This document shows positions 49,621-61,393 of a stretch of DNA of 64,000 nucleotides, piece after piece. Both the position numbers and the translations under genes were made by a program. The stretch is taken from contig NC_092578.1 in the NCBI RefSeq assembly GCF_037975245.1, positions 6,119,001-6,183,000 of the forward strand. The letters run 5' to 3'. A model generated the notes under the pieces. The model did not search any database. It saw only the letters and a program-made list of their open reading frames with translations, and was not told the origin of the DNA. This stretch comes from Apostichopus japonicus (lineage: Eukaryota > Echinodermata > Holothuroidea > Aspidochirotida > Stichopodidae). The number at the start of each line of letters is the position of its first letter. The stretch's first letter is position 1.

Positions 49621-52096
49621 AAAGAACTCATACCCAGGGCCATCAGGTAAGTTATATTGGTCCTGCAAAGTTTAGGAATGAATATATAGGGGATAAGCAG
49701 TCTCTACCATGCACATTTCTGTCAGTAGTTTTGCATACTAAGTGTATATACTATGGGGTATATTTACTGTGGTTTCAATTACTCTGTTCATCATCGAGTC
49801 AGTTTACCCAAGCTGCAGTTAATTCATGCCTTCTCAGGTACCATTGGCATGGATATCTTTTAATGTTGGAAACCTGTATACCAGTGTATACTTCCATGAT
49901 GACAAGACAAGTCAACAAGACCAGATCAGATATTTTTTGTTAATTTTAAAAATTCAGTCCCTGTCTCACAACTGAGTTGAGCATCAGTTAGTCATTACTG
50001 CTTTCTTAACCAATTATGATTAGATTCACCTCCTCTCTTCATAGTTAAACATCTGTGGCCAAGTGGTAAAACAAACATCCCAAAGTAACATACTTTTGCA
50101 TGGCTATGTGTACATACAAACATTAACATTGTATACTATGCTGCTGGGGTACCCAAATTGCCTTCAGGATAAAGTAACACTTGGATCATATAAGTACCTT
50201 TACTAATCTTATGAAGGAAAGGATTGGCTATCTTTCAGAAATGAAAAAAAGCAAATTAGCTGTAGACCTCATGTGACCCAGCATGAACTGTATAGTACAT
50301 TCCCTTTGATTTACTACTGGTCACGGTGGTCAGGTAATATTTTGAAGTTTCTACTCGGCTTCATATTGTTTATTGGGATATTTACATCTGCATCTTAGTG
50401 GCCCAGTAGTCAATGTTGACTGTATATGACAGGTAACTGGAAATTATTTGAGTTTATCAAAAATATTTTGATAGCCTGATCAGTAACAATTTGAAATCAT
50501 CCAAGTTCAAAATTATTTATATTAGAAAACAAGCATCTCCTTTAAATGTACTCCAGCTTATCACTGTCTAAATATTTTGATGTACTATAAACATTTTGAA
50601 TTTTGCAAAGACTTCAAAGTGTATAAATTTTCAATTCTGATAAGTCACAGCAGCCCTAATTTACATTCAGTTCATATTTCAGTGAAGTAATTAAAAGCAT
50701 TTTGTGCCTTTAGTATTTTGATGGTTAAAGCAACCTCTTGCATTTATAGGTATGGAAGCTCTGTTTGACAACAAACATGTTAAGGTAACTGAGAGCAGCC
50801 AGCTAATGCCGAACTAAGTTCTTTCTCCATCAGGTATAATTGGATAGATCATATATAAGTTTGTTGCATCAATGTCACAACGGATCATTAAAAACTCGAG
50901 AAAAACTACTTCTAGCTAGGGTGACAGAATGAGAAGGATCGAGGGTTAATTGTCCAGATATGGCTATCTTTGTTTAAGGGTGTAAGGTGCTAAAAGGGTT
51001 ACCAGTTCACCCCAGAATGTTGTAGATAGAGTGCTAATATCGTAAGGAGACCGGTAAGCGGTTTGCTCGTAAACATCTAAACCTGGCAAGTCTTGAGAAA
51101 GTGTGTTACTTATCGAACCAACCTTAACATTAAAAGGTGTTGTCATGGAGACATGTAAGAAACATTGTTGGTAAATATCGCTACCGGTAGGTTTTGGAGT
51201 CCATGTTTAGTTGATCATGTTAGTTATGTATGGAAATGAATATGTGAATATTGACATTCATGTCCAGTTTCTTGACGTATTCCAAAAACATTAAACATTT
51301 TGCAATTGAAAATGCACATTCTGAGTTTAAATGCTTCAGGGCTTTCTCTTTTTGTGGTCAAAGGTTGGAACTGCCTTTTATCCAACTATTTGTAGTTAAT
51401 AGTATAAACTATTTCAATATAGTCTGAATTTTTTTTTGATACCTTTGTGGTTTGAAATTGCAGTGTAGTAGTAACGCCATTGGTAAGATCCCCACTGAGT
51501 TTGTCTTCTGTGTAAAATAATTAATTATAGCAGTGTTCTCTCTGTTAACAACAGACAGTAGATTTAGGCCCCAAAACAAGTAACAGATGCGTCATTCTAA
51601 CAGTTTCAGATGACAATTATCTCAAGGAATTTGAACATAAAGCCCTGCGTGGTTGCCACAATTTTCTGCTAAGGGCTAATTGTGAACATCTCATTTTTCT
51701 GCGTAGGGGACTTAAAATAGTTACGTTTCTATCTTCAAACTGTTTGGCATTTTGCAAAGATACATAATTAATGTTTGAAACGTAGATCTGTATTCACTAA
51801 TTGTTCCTGCATGCATAAAGAAGGATACTACATTGGCTCATATGATGTGACTGAAAAATGTGTGGAAGTATTAAACAAAGATCCCCGAAATCTCAAACTT
51901 AAAAAGTAATAACACTGCTACATAGGATCCAAAACAAGAATTTTTGTACTCTCTCAGACTGTGAAAGAAGGTAATCTTCAAAGTTCTTTCTAAGGAAAAT
52001 GAAAGCCTGGAGCCCCTGGAAGAGAGGGGAAGGTTTGTCACAAGGATTACAGCCTGGAATCTGGGGTAGATTAAGGCCAGGCCCAGTGAAATATTA

Positions 52097-52412
52097 TTAA
52101 CTTGTGCCGTCGAGTCGTGTCCGACCCTTGGTGATGACCATGACTTTCATCCTCCAATCCTTCCGGCTCCTGGTTGCCCCTTGCAGTCCATCCAGAGTCA
52201 GCCCAGTCATCTGCTTGACACCATCCATCCATCGTGCTCGTGGCCTGCCCCTCTTCCGTGATCCATCACCCATTACCACCATTATTGATTTTTTCCAGGG
52301 AGTCGTCCGCTCGGATGATATGTCCGAAATAATTTAGTTGCTGCCTCAGGATCTGTGCTTCCAGTGGAAGTGAGGGTTTTATTTGCTCCATAATCGAGAT
52401 GTTCGTAGTGAA
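52097..52412 (-). pseudogene. 3' end of a decayed LINE reverse-transcriptase ORF (RTE-like tail)
   Basis: On the minus strand, translation gives NISIMEQIKPSLPLEAQILR, then QQLNYFGHIIRADDSLEK. After a one-base slip in a run of A it continues GSRKRGRPRARWMDGVKQMT, then GATRSRKDWRM and GRTRLDGTS, to a TAA at 52097-52099. YFGHI.R.DDSLEK, GRPR.RW.D and R..WR are the standard C-terminal tail of many LINE ORF2 proteins (RTE/CR1-like; the clade is my judgement). It is 5'-truncated at about 52412 and broken by the frameshift in the six-A run near 52296, so it is dead. No 5' half is present in the window. Confidence 0.85.
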
Positions 52413-52840
52413 ATATACAAATATACATATACAGGTACAGATCACTTTATTCTGACTTCGATAATATACCTATTTAAGGTATAATAAAACTTCAATAATG
52501 GGGCCTGGTTCCCAGGGTCCAACCTGGCTCACAGAGTTCCTAAACATGTGATGAGCTGTCTGGCAGACAGATGTACTAATGTTCCAACCAGATGTTGCTA
52601 ATTTTAAAGTCTTTCATGCAATAAGTCTGAATTTAGTTTTTTCAGTTCTAATTACATGTGCGACTAAACTGACCATTTATTCGTGTATGTGCACTGCTAG
52701 TCTTTGTGACTTTTCTTTTAGAATCTAGATTTGATCATACTGTGAGATGAAATGAGTGGAGTGTATGTACATGCTCTATGGCCATTGAGTCAGCTACTAT
52801 AGCCACTATCCTCCCCACTGCCACTATCCCTCAAGAAAAG

Positions 52841-52869
52841 GTGTGGCGGGGGGGGGGGGGTGGGGGGAG
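52841..52869 (+). repeat. G homopolymer-like tract
   Basis: GTGTGGCGGG followed by a long uninterrupted G run, T, then another G run. Low complexity and prone to length error. Confidence 0.7.
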
Positions 52870-52998
52870 AAGAAATTGGAAGCTGTTGTACATATACAAG
52901 CATGTAATTTACAAAACCTATGGAGTCTTTCACTTTTTCAGTAGAATTAAAAGTAAGGCATTGCATTATAGTTCTCAGTTTGGTAACCAGGGATGTAA

Positions 52999-53093
52999 GT
53001 CTTCCGTATTTTTACGGAAATCCGGTTTTTTTTTTAATTCCAATAGGTCTTCCGTATTTTTACGGAAATCCGTTTTTTTTTTAATTCCAATAA
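52999..53093. repeat. Two-copy tandem repeat with CCGTA..TACGG palindromes inside the TIR element
   Basis: TCTTCCGTATTTTTACGGAA followed by ATCCG, a T run and AATTCCAATA occurs twice, about 48 bp apart. Each copy holds the small palindrome CCGTA-TTTT-TACGG. Confidence 0.85.
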
Positions 53094-53513
53094 AGTTGTT
53101 CGAATATTGTTCGAATATCAGAGACACAACGCGGCGAAAATGCCTGGCCCTTGCAGCAAGCTAACTTCAATTTTCACTTATCGATCACTCAAAACACCAT
53201 TTCCAGTTTCGCATCATCGCATTGCACTGTACAACATTGTGCCATGTGAATATCGTTGCGTACGTGCGAACTTCAAATCGCTATAGCTCATTTCTGTCGT
53301 TGAAAAACCTTGCCTAATTCATGTTGATTGGACTGCTAATTAATATCTTCGTATAACTGCTGGTGCTCGACATAAGTTTTGGAATTAACGCTTGTGATAT
53401 TTGTGAGTGGCGGAAATCTACGGGATACGCATATGAAAGTCGATTTTTGTGATCGCATTCGAATGTGAGACTGTTTTTTATTCCGTAGTTCGCTGCGACG
53501 TATTCGTAACTTT

Positions 53514-53650
53514 GAGCTAGCCTAACATAACGATAGTGTGTAAGTAGTAAGAACTAGGGGTAAGATGTGTTAGCGCTAATACTTCTTAGCTAGCCTAACA
53601 TAACGATAGTGTGCAAGTAGTCAGAGCTAGGAGTAGGATGTGTTAGGACG
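53514..53650. repeat. Two-copy ~73-bp tandem repeat inside the TIR element
   Basis: GCTAGCCTAACATAACGATA followed by GTGTG(T/C)AAGTAGT and GATGTGTTAG occurs at about 53516 and about 53589 with a few substitutions. Confidence 0.85.
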
Positions 53651-53719
53651 GCATTCACCTGGGGTCTCCGAATATTTTTCCGGTTTTTTTTTTTGGCTGC
53701 ACTTACATCCCTGGGTAAC

Positions 53720-54667
53720 ATGTTTAACAATATGCATGGTCTTGTAATAAAGACAAGTACAGTGTGAATTCTTATCAATTTTTTAAGCCGGTCGTGATAA
53801 TTGGCTCATCTTTGATGCATCATGCAAGGCAAAAATTGAACGTCTGGTTTTTGTCATTCTCGCTGTTCGTAGCTCTGTTTGTTGCTGTTTTCTGTCTTCT
53901 GCTTCGTGAAGTAATGTTCATGGACGAGACGTTGGTTTGATCATGTCACGGTTTCACCTGCAGACCTTCGATACTGGGCTAACCTGGGGAGCCCCAATTG
54001 AGTTATTTGTTCAATTTGATTGGAAGTTCTCTCCTGATTACTCCATTTCCGTGGAAGCGTAGAGAGATACTCGCAATCTGCATCTTGCCGTGAGATTTGA
54101 CTTCTCTACTTGAGTGGATGGCGGCTTAAACATTACCGTGGAATTACACCTGCCAGATGACACAATGCTCAACATTATCACACCATAGGAATGAAGCTAA
54201 TCATGGTCGGTTACATTTATTGCATTCGACAAGACCAAATAGCCATTCTCTTATGTGTTCCCACCAAACACTGATTCTCACTCCAGGGCAGCATTTAATT
54301 TTTTTCGTGGATCATTCCGTAGATTAGGGATCTACGTAATGACAGCTTTTGGTTTCCCTGTTATGCCCTGTCGGCACTGGATGGGAAAAAACAAGAAGAG
54401 CCAAATTTTCTATGTAAAATGCAGTATCTTCAAAATAATAAGCTAACTTAGACAAGTATGTTAGAACACAACAGATATTTCATATAAAAATATTGGAATA
54501 TAGCTTAGTACGTCCCTTTCGACAACATAATTGAATTTTTTCGCAAATGCACTCTCATATTTTCAACGTGCAGTGTTAACAGTGTTGACACTTAAAGTCC
54601 TGCCAAACAATAGGTCATTGTTAAGAGCCTATAATATTTAAGATTCCAGCATTTACAAAGCCTATTA
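53720..54667. other. Nothing recognised
   Basis: Less AT-rich than average around 53.8-54.1 kb, but no ORF with recognisable features. Confidence 0.45.
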
Positions 54668-55122
54668 TCTATGAAAGAATACAAACATTGTAATGAAAAG
54701 CATGAGACAAAATAAGCACATGTGGCTTGATGAGGTCATATTGATGTCATATAGGGAGTGCTGTTAGATACGGAGTCATTTGTGATGTCATATAGGACGT
54801 GCTAGCTCAGTGGTTAATGCTGGTGCCTTTCAATCATAAGGTCTCGAGTTTGAGTCACACAAAGATTAATGTATGTCTCCAGTTACAGAGTTGTTGACAA
54901 TTGACAATTCATAATCATGGATGTTAAAATATGAATCTAAGAGACTGACTTTTGTCAGCCTGCGGCTTTGATAAGCCAATGATGGCCTCTTCGCGAGTTC
55001 CTGCTTGCAGGAGGATCTAAAATACAAACATCATACACATTCTCTATGAAAGAATACAAACATTGTAATGAATGAAGAAAGCATGAGACAAAATAAGCAC
55101 ATGTGGCTTGATGATGTCATAT
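54668..55122. repeat. ~78-bp direct repeat pair, 375 bp apart, enclosing a SINE
   Basis: 54668-54742 and 55043-55122 both read TCTATGAAAGAATACAAACA, CATGAGACAAAATAAGCACA, GTGGCTTGATGA, with a small indel (AATGAAG extra in the right copy). Also GATGTCATATAGG occurs twice, at about 54743 and 54784. This is best explained by a ~375-bp tandem duplication with later change, or by a larger composite repeat. Confidence 0.8.
54801..55039 (+). mobile_element. tRNA-derived SINE, second family, copy 1
   Basis: The A-box-like GCTAGCTCAGTGGTTAATGC is at 54801-54820 and the B-box-like GTCTCGAGTTTGAGTC at 54841-54856. They are followed by a body shared with the copy at 56.04 kb (TTACAGAGTTGTTGACAATT, GCGAGTTCCTGCTTGCA) and an ATACAAACAT-type tail. 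It lies between two ~78-bp direct repeats (54668-54742 and 55043-55122) that are too long for a target duplication. Confidence 0.75.
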
Positions 55123-56035
55123 TTAGACTTGATCAAGTCTTTGGCCTTGTGTAGAGAGAAACATTAAATCTGTGATATCTCCCAAAAGGCATCAGATTTT
55201 TCTCAGCTGGTTTGGAGAAGTCGTTCACGACGGGAATCCAATAATGATGGTAGGGTTTGAGTCTCCTTTTAAAGGTCAATTGAATCGAACCACTACATTT
55301 ATAGAGTTTTTATTTATAAGAAATGAGTTATACAGTATTTACAGGTGAAAGTGCAAAACTTCAGTAGGTGATAGGCTTTGGGTATAATAGTTACCAAAAG
55401 GTTGCAAGAGGAGGAAGGTATTGTTACCCCCCCCCCCCCCATATATACATAGTTGATAAGTAGAATTCATGACACATACTTCATTGCTCCCTATATGATG
55501 CCGGTTGCCCCTCTTGCCCAAATTAGCTGTCTAAGCAATAAAAAGTAATAATATTCCCGTCTAATATTCAACTCAGCAGACATGGTCCAAGTTTACCTAT
55601 TAAATTCATGTTGATAATTTATGCATTTTAGAAGCTACTGCTCTTTCATCCAGCGTAGTTAAGTCTTACATGAGAAAGCAGCCATGCGTATCATTGGTAG
55701 AACAAAATGAAAAAGGTGGTAATTAAAAATGCAAGTAAATAAATGCATCAGGAATCAGCAATAATGCAGGGATGTTGATGCTAAGATCAACTGTAGAAGA
55801 TATGATATGCGATATACCTGCGGCAATTGTGCTATCGCTATAGAGTGTTAAGTATACAGCTTTCTAACATACAGCTGATTCTCACAGGAATGGAACAAAC
55901 CGATAGACAATTGAGCGAACGGAGTAGACACAGAGACCAACATTTGCATCTGAGCTCATGTGTATCGTTCATCACGGAATTAGACAGTTGCTCTGTTAGA
56001 GATTTGTATTAGTTTGCTGATGTATGAATGTATGT

Positions 56036-56300
56036 ATCAGTGGTTAACGCGGTTAACGCCGGTGCCTTTCAATCAAAATGTCCCCAGTTTGAGTCACTCC
56101 AAGATTAATGTATGTCGTCCAGTTACAGAGTTGTTGACAATTGACAATTCATAATCATGGACGTTAAATATGAATCTAAGAGACTGAGTTCGGTCAGCTT
56201 GCAGCTTTGATATGCCAATGATGGCTTCTTCGCGAGTTCCTGCTTGCAAGAGGATCTCAAATACATACATACATACACACATACATACATATATATGTAA
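56036..56300 (+). mobile_element. tRNA-derived SINE, second family, copy 2
   Basis: Shares head and body with the copy at 54.8 kb: CAGTGGTTAACGC, GGTGCCTTTCAATCA, AGTTTGAGTCAC, TTGACAATTCATAATCATGG, CGCGAGTTCCTGCTTGCA. The GGTTAACGC in the head is duplicated relative to copy 1. It ends in an (ACAT)n microsatellite at about 56265-56300, the likely SINE tail. Confidence 0.75.
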
Positions 56301-59009
56301 CCCAGGTGAGTGGATTCCTCCACGAAGGCCAAACATAATGCTTGAATGTTCATCTGAGCAGTAGGAATAATAACAACATTCTGTTATGCAAAAAATGGCC
56401 AAAAGTGGCTGTTTTTGTTGACAGAATCGAAGTCTCTTTCAGTACTTAGCAATAAAACAATTCATCTTCACCCTGCATTGTTAGTCTCTAATGTGCTATT
56501 CAAAACATAAATACCAAAAGAATTTCTCAAAAAAAGAGATATTTGGGGCAGAAGCTGGTTTCGAGGAAATGATTCATCTCTCAATATGTCTTGAAAATTA
56601 TCAATGAGAATCATACAAACACAGGACAAAATTTCAGTAAAAATAAAAAGGTACATTTAATAAATTTAAAAATGTACGGAAAAGCTTCATATCATGCCTG
56701 TAGTTGTCATACATAAGAATTGCTTTTTGGTAATTTTCTTATGTCTGTTTAGCTATTGTTTTTCTGTCTATTTTACATTTCCAAATTGTTTATAAACATC
56801 TTATCAATAAAATACAACTTTTAGTGCCACAAATAGTTGGTTACCATTTGATAGTTGATCTGCGGATAAATTTTGGATCAAACATTTTCTAATATATGGA
56901 CAATGGAAAGTCATAAAACTTCTTTTAAATCTTTTTTCTTTTGGTAAGACGTCGAAAATATTGAATTTGAATCGATGGTATTAAATTTTGCTTGACCCGC
57001 AGGCACTCCTACTGATCAAGTAGGCCAACGCACTATACTGTAAAATTAAATCTTCCGCAAAAATATCTCTGTAGATACTTTTGTGTGATATTTGAGAAGA
57101 TGAATTTTCCTAGGTAAGCCCCATCTCAGTAGAAAAACTTGTCAATTTGAGGCCTCAGTGTCAAAATCTGTTAGAAACAATCCTTTCCATACCAATCGCA
57201 AAATCTCGTTGCGACGATCATGCGTACATTATGTAATATATCTCAGCATTTTGCTATGGAAATCACATGATGGAGAATCCTTCCTATGTGCACACAGAAT
57301 TACAAATCCCTAGTCGTGGACGACACACGGCATGGTTTTCTTTCATTCTCTAACAATATTGATCACAACCGCACTGAAACAGTGTCGCAGTCGCCACCCG
57401 TTGTAGATTATTGTTCTGGATATACAGACTTTAAGGTTTCTCATGAAACTCCCGCTTTTTTCTTTCCCCTAGAGACCTGTAGGATGACACATATTCTTTT
57501 TTTTCTTTTTTTTTTGCATCAGTGTGGGCAGTCAGTCGCTGCCAAAATTGTCAGTATGTGCATCGAGGAACTATCGATGAACACTTTTGCAGGCTAGATA
57601 AAGAAGGAACAAAACATACATATAAAACTGTGAAGCTTTCTGCCTAGGTTTTGCTTACTTCTATGTTCTTGCTATCATGCCAAGGAATTTGTAGTGAGTT
57701 TTATATTCCTTGTTACCCAGGACAATTCGTTATAATGGAACTCTTAAAATGTATTGACTCCCTTAAAGTGATATTCCAGCAATTGATGAAGGTTTTCAAA
57801 TATTTGTGTAATTTAAAAAAAAAAAAACTAAAAAAAATTTTACTGAATGAAAACCTGATCTCAATGTAGGGAAGTTGACATGAGCTTGTCAGCTTCCCCA
57901 ATGTATCTCAAAACAGCAGACTCATTAATATAATATCGTCATGGAATTGGGCAATTAATGTCCTGCTTTTGTTAACCATGTACAAAACATTATTCTTATT
58001 ATTGTTATGATAGTGCAAAAAAACGATCAAATAAAAAAGAAAGTAAATGCTATAAAAGAACATCTGCATATGAAAACTCATTCAAAGGCAACCAAATGTA
58101 TGACCATTTCAAGGAACTAATTATGAAAATGTTTAACTTTATTAGTATATATCAGTAAATGTATATTTCCAAGAATTCAGTATGACATGTTTGTTAGTAT
58201 AGAAAGTAAATGAGCAACAGATCAACTGACTGAATATTAAAATTATAAAGCAAATTTGGAAAAGAGTAAAGAATGTTAGGGCTAGAATGCGATTGGAATC
58301 CTCTGGTCTCTGGTTTATCTTTTAAAAAAACAATGTTTATTAGGTAAAAAAAGTTAGCTTTGATCTTAAAAATAATCTAGAGGTTAGGAACAGGGCATTG
58401 ACATAATGGATTTGTGATTAGTTGCTTGTAATTTTATTCTCTACGTTCCTGTAGGCATCACACCGTCTGCCATTATCAGATATATCTCTAAATGTATATG
58501 CAGGTAATCATGGAATAATTGCAGATATTTTTATTTTGACATTATAATACCATCAAATGTAAGGTATTGTGCGATGACGATCATTCTTATATTATGAAAA
58601 AGAAATTTGTTTGGTTTTGAGGATCGGGATAAATTAAATATTAATCAAGATGTCATCTCAGAGATGGAAATTGCTTTATCAGTCCCCTGACAGATGCTTG
58701 TTGAAGTTTGGAATCGTTGAGCGATCATTATTTTTGAATTTCTGACAATTTTGAGAGCAATTTGGAGGTGGAAAAGGGATGGGAAATGGAACAAAAATGA
58801 ACTATAAAAGTATCAATCATTTTGCATAGACTCCATTGCCATCAGTGGATTGCCCCCTACCCCTCCTATCCCACCCTGCCATTTCCTCGTTTATGCACCA
58901 TATTTTTTTCTTTTTTGTCCATCATGTTGGTGATAGTATCCTTTTCACCTTGGCAGTTGCAGCAACGTCCAAGTTACAAAGCATGTTAACCTTCTATATC
59001 TATATATTG
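56301..59009. other. No gene recognised
   Basis: The ORF at 57286-57597 (103 aa) shows no motif and includes a Phe-rich run from a T tract. The rest is AT-rich. Confidence 0.5.
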
Positions 59010-59017
59010 GTGTAGCA

Positions 59018-59389
59018 CAGGGGTGGGAAACCTACGGCCTGCTGGCCACATACGATCCCCCAGTGATTTTTTTGTGGCCCGTGAGATGTCTCAAGAAAAA
59101 GAAAAAAATATCAATCTATTTTACATCATCACAAAAACGAGCTAGTTGCTTAGAATTTATGGGCACCAATGATGCTGTCAGGTAGGCCTTTTATCCCCAT
59201 TAATTATCAACTGTACTGTATTGACATTATGTTTTTGTGAATACAGCTTTAGTACACACACCTATTGCTTGAAAGTCCTCGGAATCAAATATTTGATATC
59301 AACAGCAGGTCGTTGGCTTTAGGTGAGGCCCAGTCAATTTTTCACTCCTTATTTCTGGCCCATTTATTCAAAAAGGTTGCCCACCCCTG
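59018..59389. mobile_element. hAT-type MITE (372 bp) with 8-bp target duplication GTGTAGCA
   Basis: Starts CAGGGGTGGGAAACCT and ends AGGTTGCCCACCCCTG, the widespread CAGGGGTGGG(C)AACC hAT terminus. Perfect GTGTAGCA duplications flank it at 59010-59017 and 59390-59397. No transposase. The ORF reading out at 59265-59678 crosses the right end and is not a gene. Confidence 0.92.
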
Positions 59390-60293
59390 GTGTAGCATCA
59401 CTCACAGTCTGGTATTTTGTTTTAAACATTTAAACACAATCTTTAGCACAAACCTTCAACAACCATTTCTCATTTACAAATCCTTCTTGTGCAACTACAA
59501 TTTCAACTTTCCATTGTTTTGGACGTTGAATGAGCTGAAATTTATAAACAGCTGTACTTATTCCAATGCATCTGCTGTTTGGTTATGTATGGGGATGAAA
59601 TATGTTCACTTAAACCAGTTGATAAAATTGTCACATGTATCAGTAAATCTATGCTGGTGCAGATCATATACAGTTTGAAATTTATATCAACAATTTTTAA
59701 TCGTAAAAGCGAAGGCCACCAGCTGCTTCCCATTAGTAGTTTGTTAACATAAAGTGACAAACATAACACCTTTATATTTTGTGATGTGTGCCACCTGACA
59801 TTTTTAATGTTTTGGAGGCAAAATTCTGTTGTTATTTTTTGGGGAGGTTGGGGGGAGGGGGTTTGTTAGAAATTAAGTAACATAAAAGACAAAAACATCA
59901 GTTTTTTCATTAAGTAAACCACATTGGCAATTAAGTCTGCTTGTCAGAGACATATTTATAAAATTAATCCTGGAACATATTCACATTATTTTTTCAAAAA
60001 AATTCCACTTTGAGATTGTCCTTCACATATTTTTAAATTAGGTAAGATAAAATATCAAATATTACAGTAGCTTTATTTGTTTTGTTGCCATGGTCACCAA
60101 CTTACGAATATCTTATGAAACCTAAATATTCACTTTATCGATTGGGCAACGTTAAACATAGACCCTTCTCAATGATGTTTTTCACCAAATTAAGTTAACT
60201 AGTAATTGATTTATAGTGAGTATGTAATGCTATCATGTTATTCAAATAATGCATGAACCACAACAATATTTTTTTATAATCACATAGAAAGAA

Positions 60294-60358
60294 CTTGTCA
60301 TTTAGCCTTTGAAGAAGATCCTGCTAGGATCGAAACGTCAGGCCAACTTACTTTTACA
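60294..60358 (+). mobile_element. 65-bp insertion with hammerhead-like core, 13-bp target duplication
   Basis: Flanked by identical CACATAGAAAGAA at 60281-60293 and 60359-60371. The insert can be drawn as a minimal hammerhead: stem I GCCT (60305-60308) with AGGC (60340-60343); core TTGAAGA; stem II GATCC/GGATC around TGCTA; then GAAACGTC. There is one extra A before stem II and almost no stem III, so activity is doubtful. Hammerhead motifs with very short stem III are known in Penelope-like retroelements; the link is inference. Confidence 0.75.
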
Positions 60359-61320
60359 CACATAGAAAGAAATCAGAAATTTAAAGATTGTTGCCTTTTT
60401 CTTGAGTTTGTTTGTTAAAGTTAAAGCAGACAATATAATGAAAGGTTATGAGTAATATAATAATGGGATATCCCTTTAGTAGTATTCCTAGACTTAAAAA
60501 TTGGCCATTAATGCTCCTTTAAGGTAATTTGTTTAATTTCAAACTTAGAAACCAAGTTTTATTGTGATTCCTGATAATGTTAAGGAGACTAAATGTTTGT
60601 TTTGGTATTTCTGTTTTTTGTACTTTTCTGGTAATGTAATTTCATGCATGTTGATTCGTGATGATTAAACCTTATGTGACAGCATGGTTAGCATGGACCC
60701 ATGTCATTCCAATGCTAATATCCACAAAGGAAGCTGGTTAATATAATAAATACATCAAAGTAAGGATATCCCAACCAACCATGTCAAACAAAAATTGTAG
60801 TTTTAATAAGCACCTTGGCAAAAATACACAGGAAATCCACTTTAGCTATGTGGTAACTATATAGTATTTACTGCATGGATTTTGTAACAATCCCCACATT
60901 GTGTCCATATATATTGCAACCAATACAGAGTCACAGGGAAGCGCCTAGAACACAATGCTAAAAATTCTGTAAATTCATTGTTTGCTTAGCTGCTTCGAAC
61001 AGTACGCCTATTAAGAACAGCATGGCATACTGTCGACAAAAGTTGGTATCTCATGTTTTTTTTGGGCAATTTTGGATTTTGAAATATTGATTTTTCTTTT
61101 GACTATGATGTTTCTTATTTTTTAATAGTTACAGTCCTTTGACTGAAAGCCATTCAAATGATCTTACATGGAGAAAGCAAATCTCATGTACCTTGATGAA
61201 TTTGTCACTGGTTACAGGTACTGATAACCTATTGTCACAAACATCTTTAGTGCCCCAATGGGAGAATTGAAAAACAAGGTTTGGTTCATTTTGCTTATCC
61301 TGTAACTATCTATTTAATAC

Positions 61321-61380
61321 ATGCAGCCTCTGAAGAAGATCCTGCTAGGATCAAAACATCAAGCCATCTTACTTTTACAC
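61321..61380 (+). mobile_element. 60-bp insertion of the same family, 13-bp target duplication
   Basis: Flanks are ATCTATTTAATAC (61308-61320) and ATCCATTTAATAC (61381-61393), one mismatch. The core is CTGAAGA plus GATCC-TGCTA-GGATC, but the following GAAACGTC is changed to AAAACATC, which would remove the conserved G of a hammerhead core. It shares the 3' end CTTACTTTTACAC with the copy at 60.3 kb. Confidence 0.75.
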
Positions 61381-61393
61381 ATCCATTTAATAC

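Larger units (their letters stand above)
46796..52096. other. No gene recognised
   Basis: Unique AT-rich sequence with the G-run tract at 48.7 kb, a TC microsatellite at 49.16 kb and a MITE-like fragment at 49.55 kb. The minus ORF at 47228-47434 has no known motif. Confidence 0.5.
52988..53713. mobile_element. Terminal-inverted-repeat element (726 bp), CAGGGATGTAAGT ends
   Basis: Begins CAGGGATGTAAGT and ends ACTTACATCCCTG (perfect 13-bp inverted termini). It is flanked by GGTAAC at 52982-52987 and 53714-53719. The ends look hAT-like, but the visible duplication is 6 bp, not 8, so the superfamily is uncertain. It contains two internal tandem duplications (see separate entries) and no transposase ORF. 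Confidence 0.82.

Noticed and set aside
50052-50075. TGTGGCCAAGTGGTAAAA as a tRNA or SINE head
   Set aside because: Only an A-box-like stretch; no B box or body followed.
57286-57597. 103-aa ORF as a gene
   Set aside because: No motif, no neighbouring exon, and includes a Phe run from a T tract; looks like chance.
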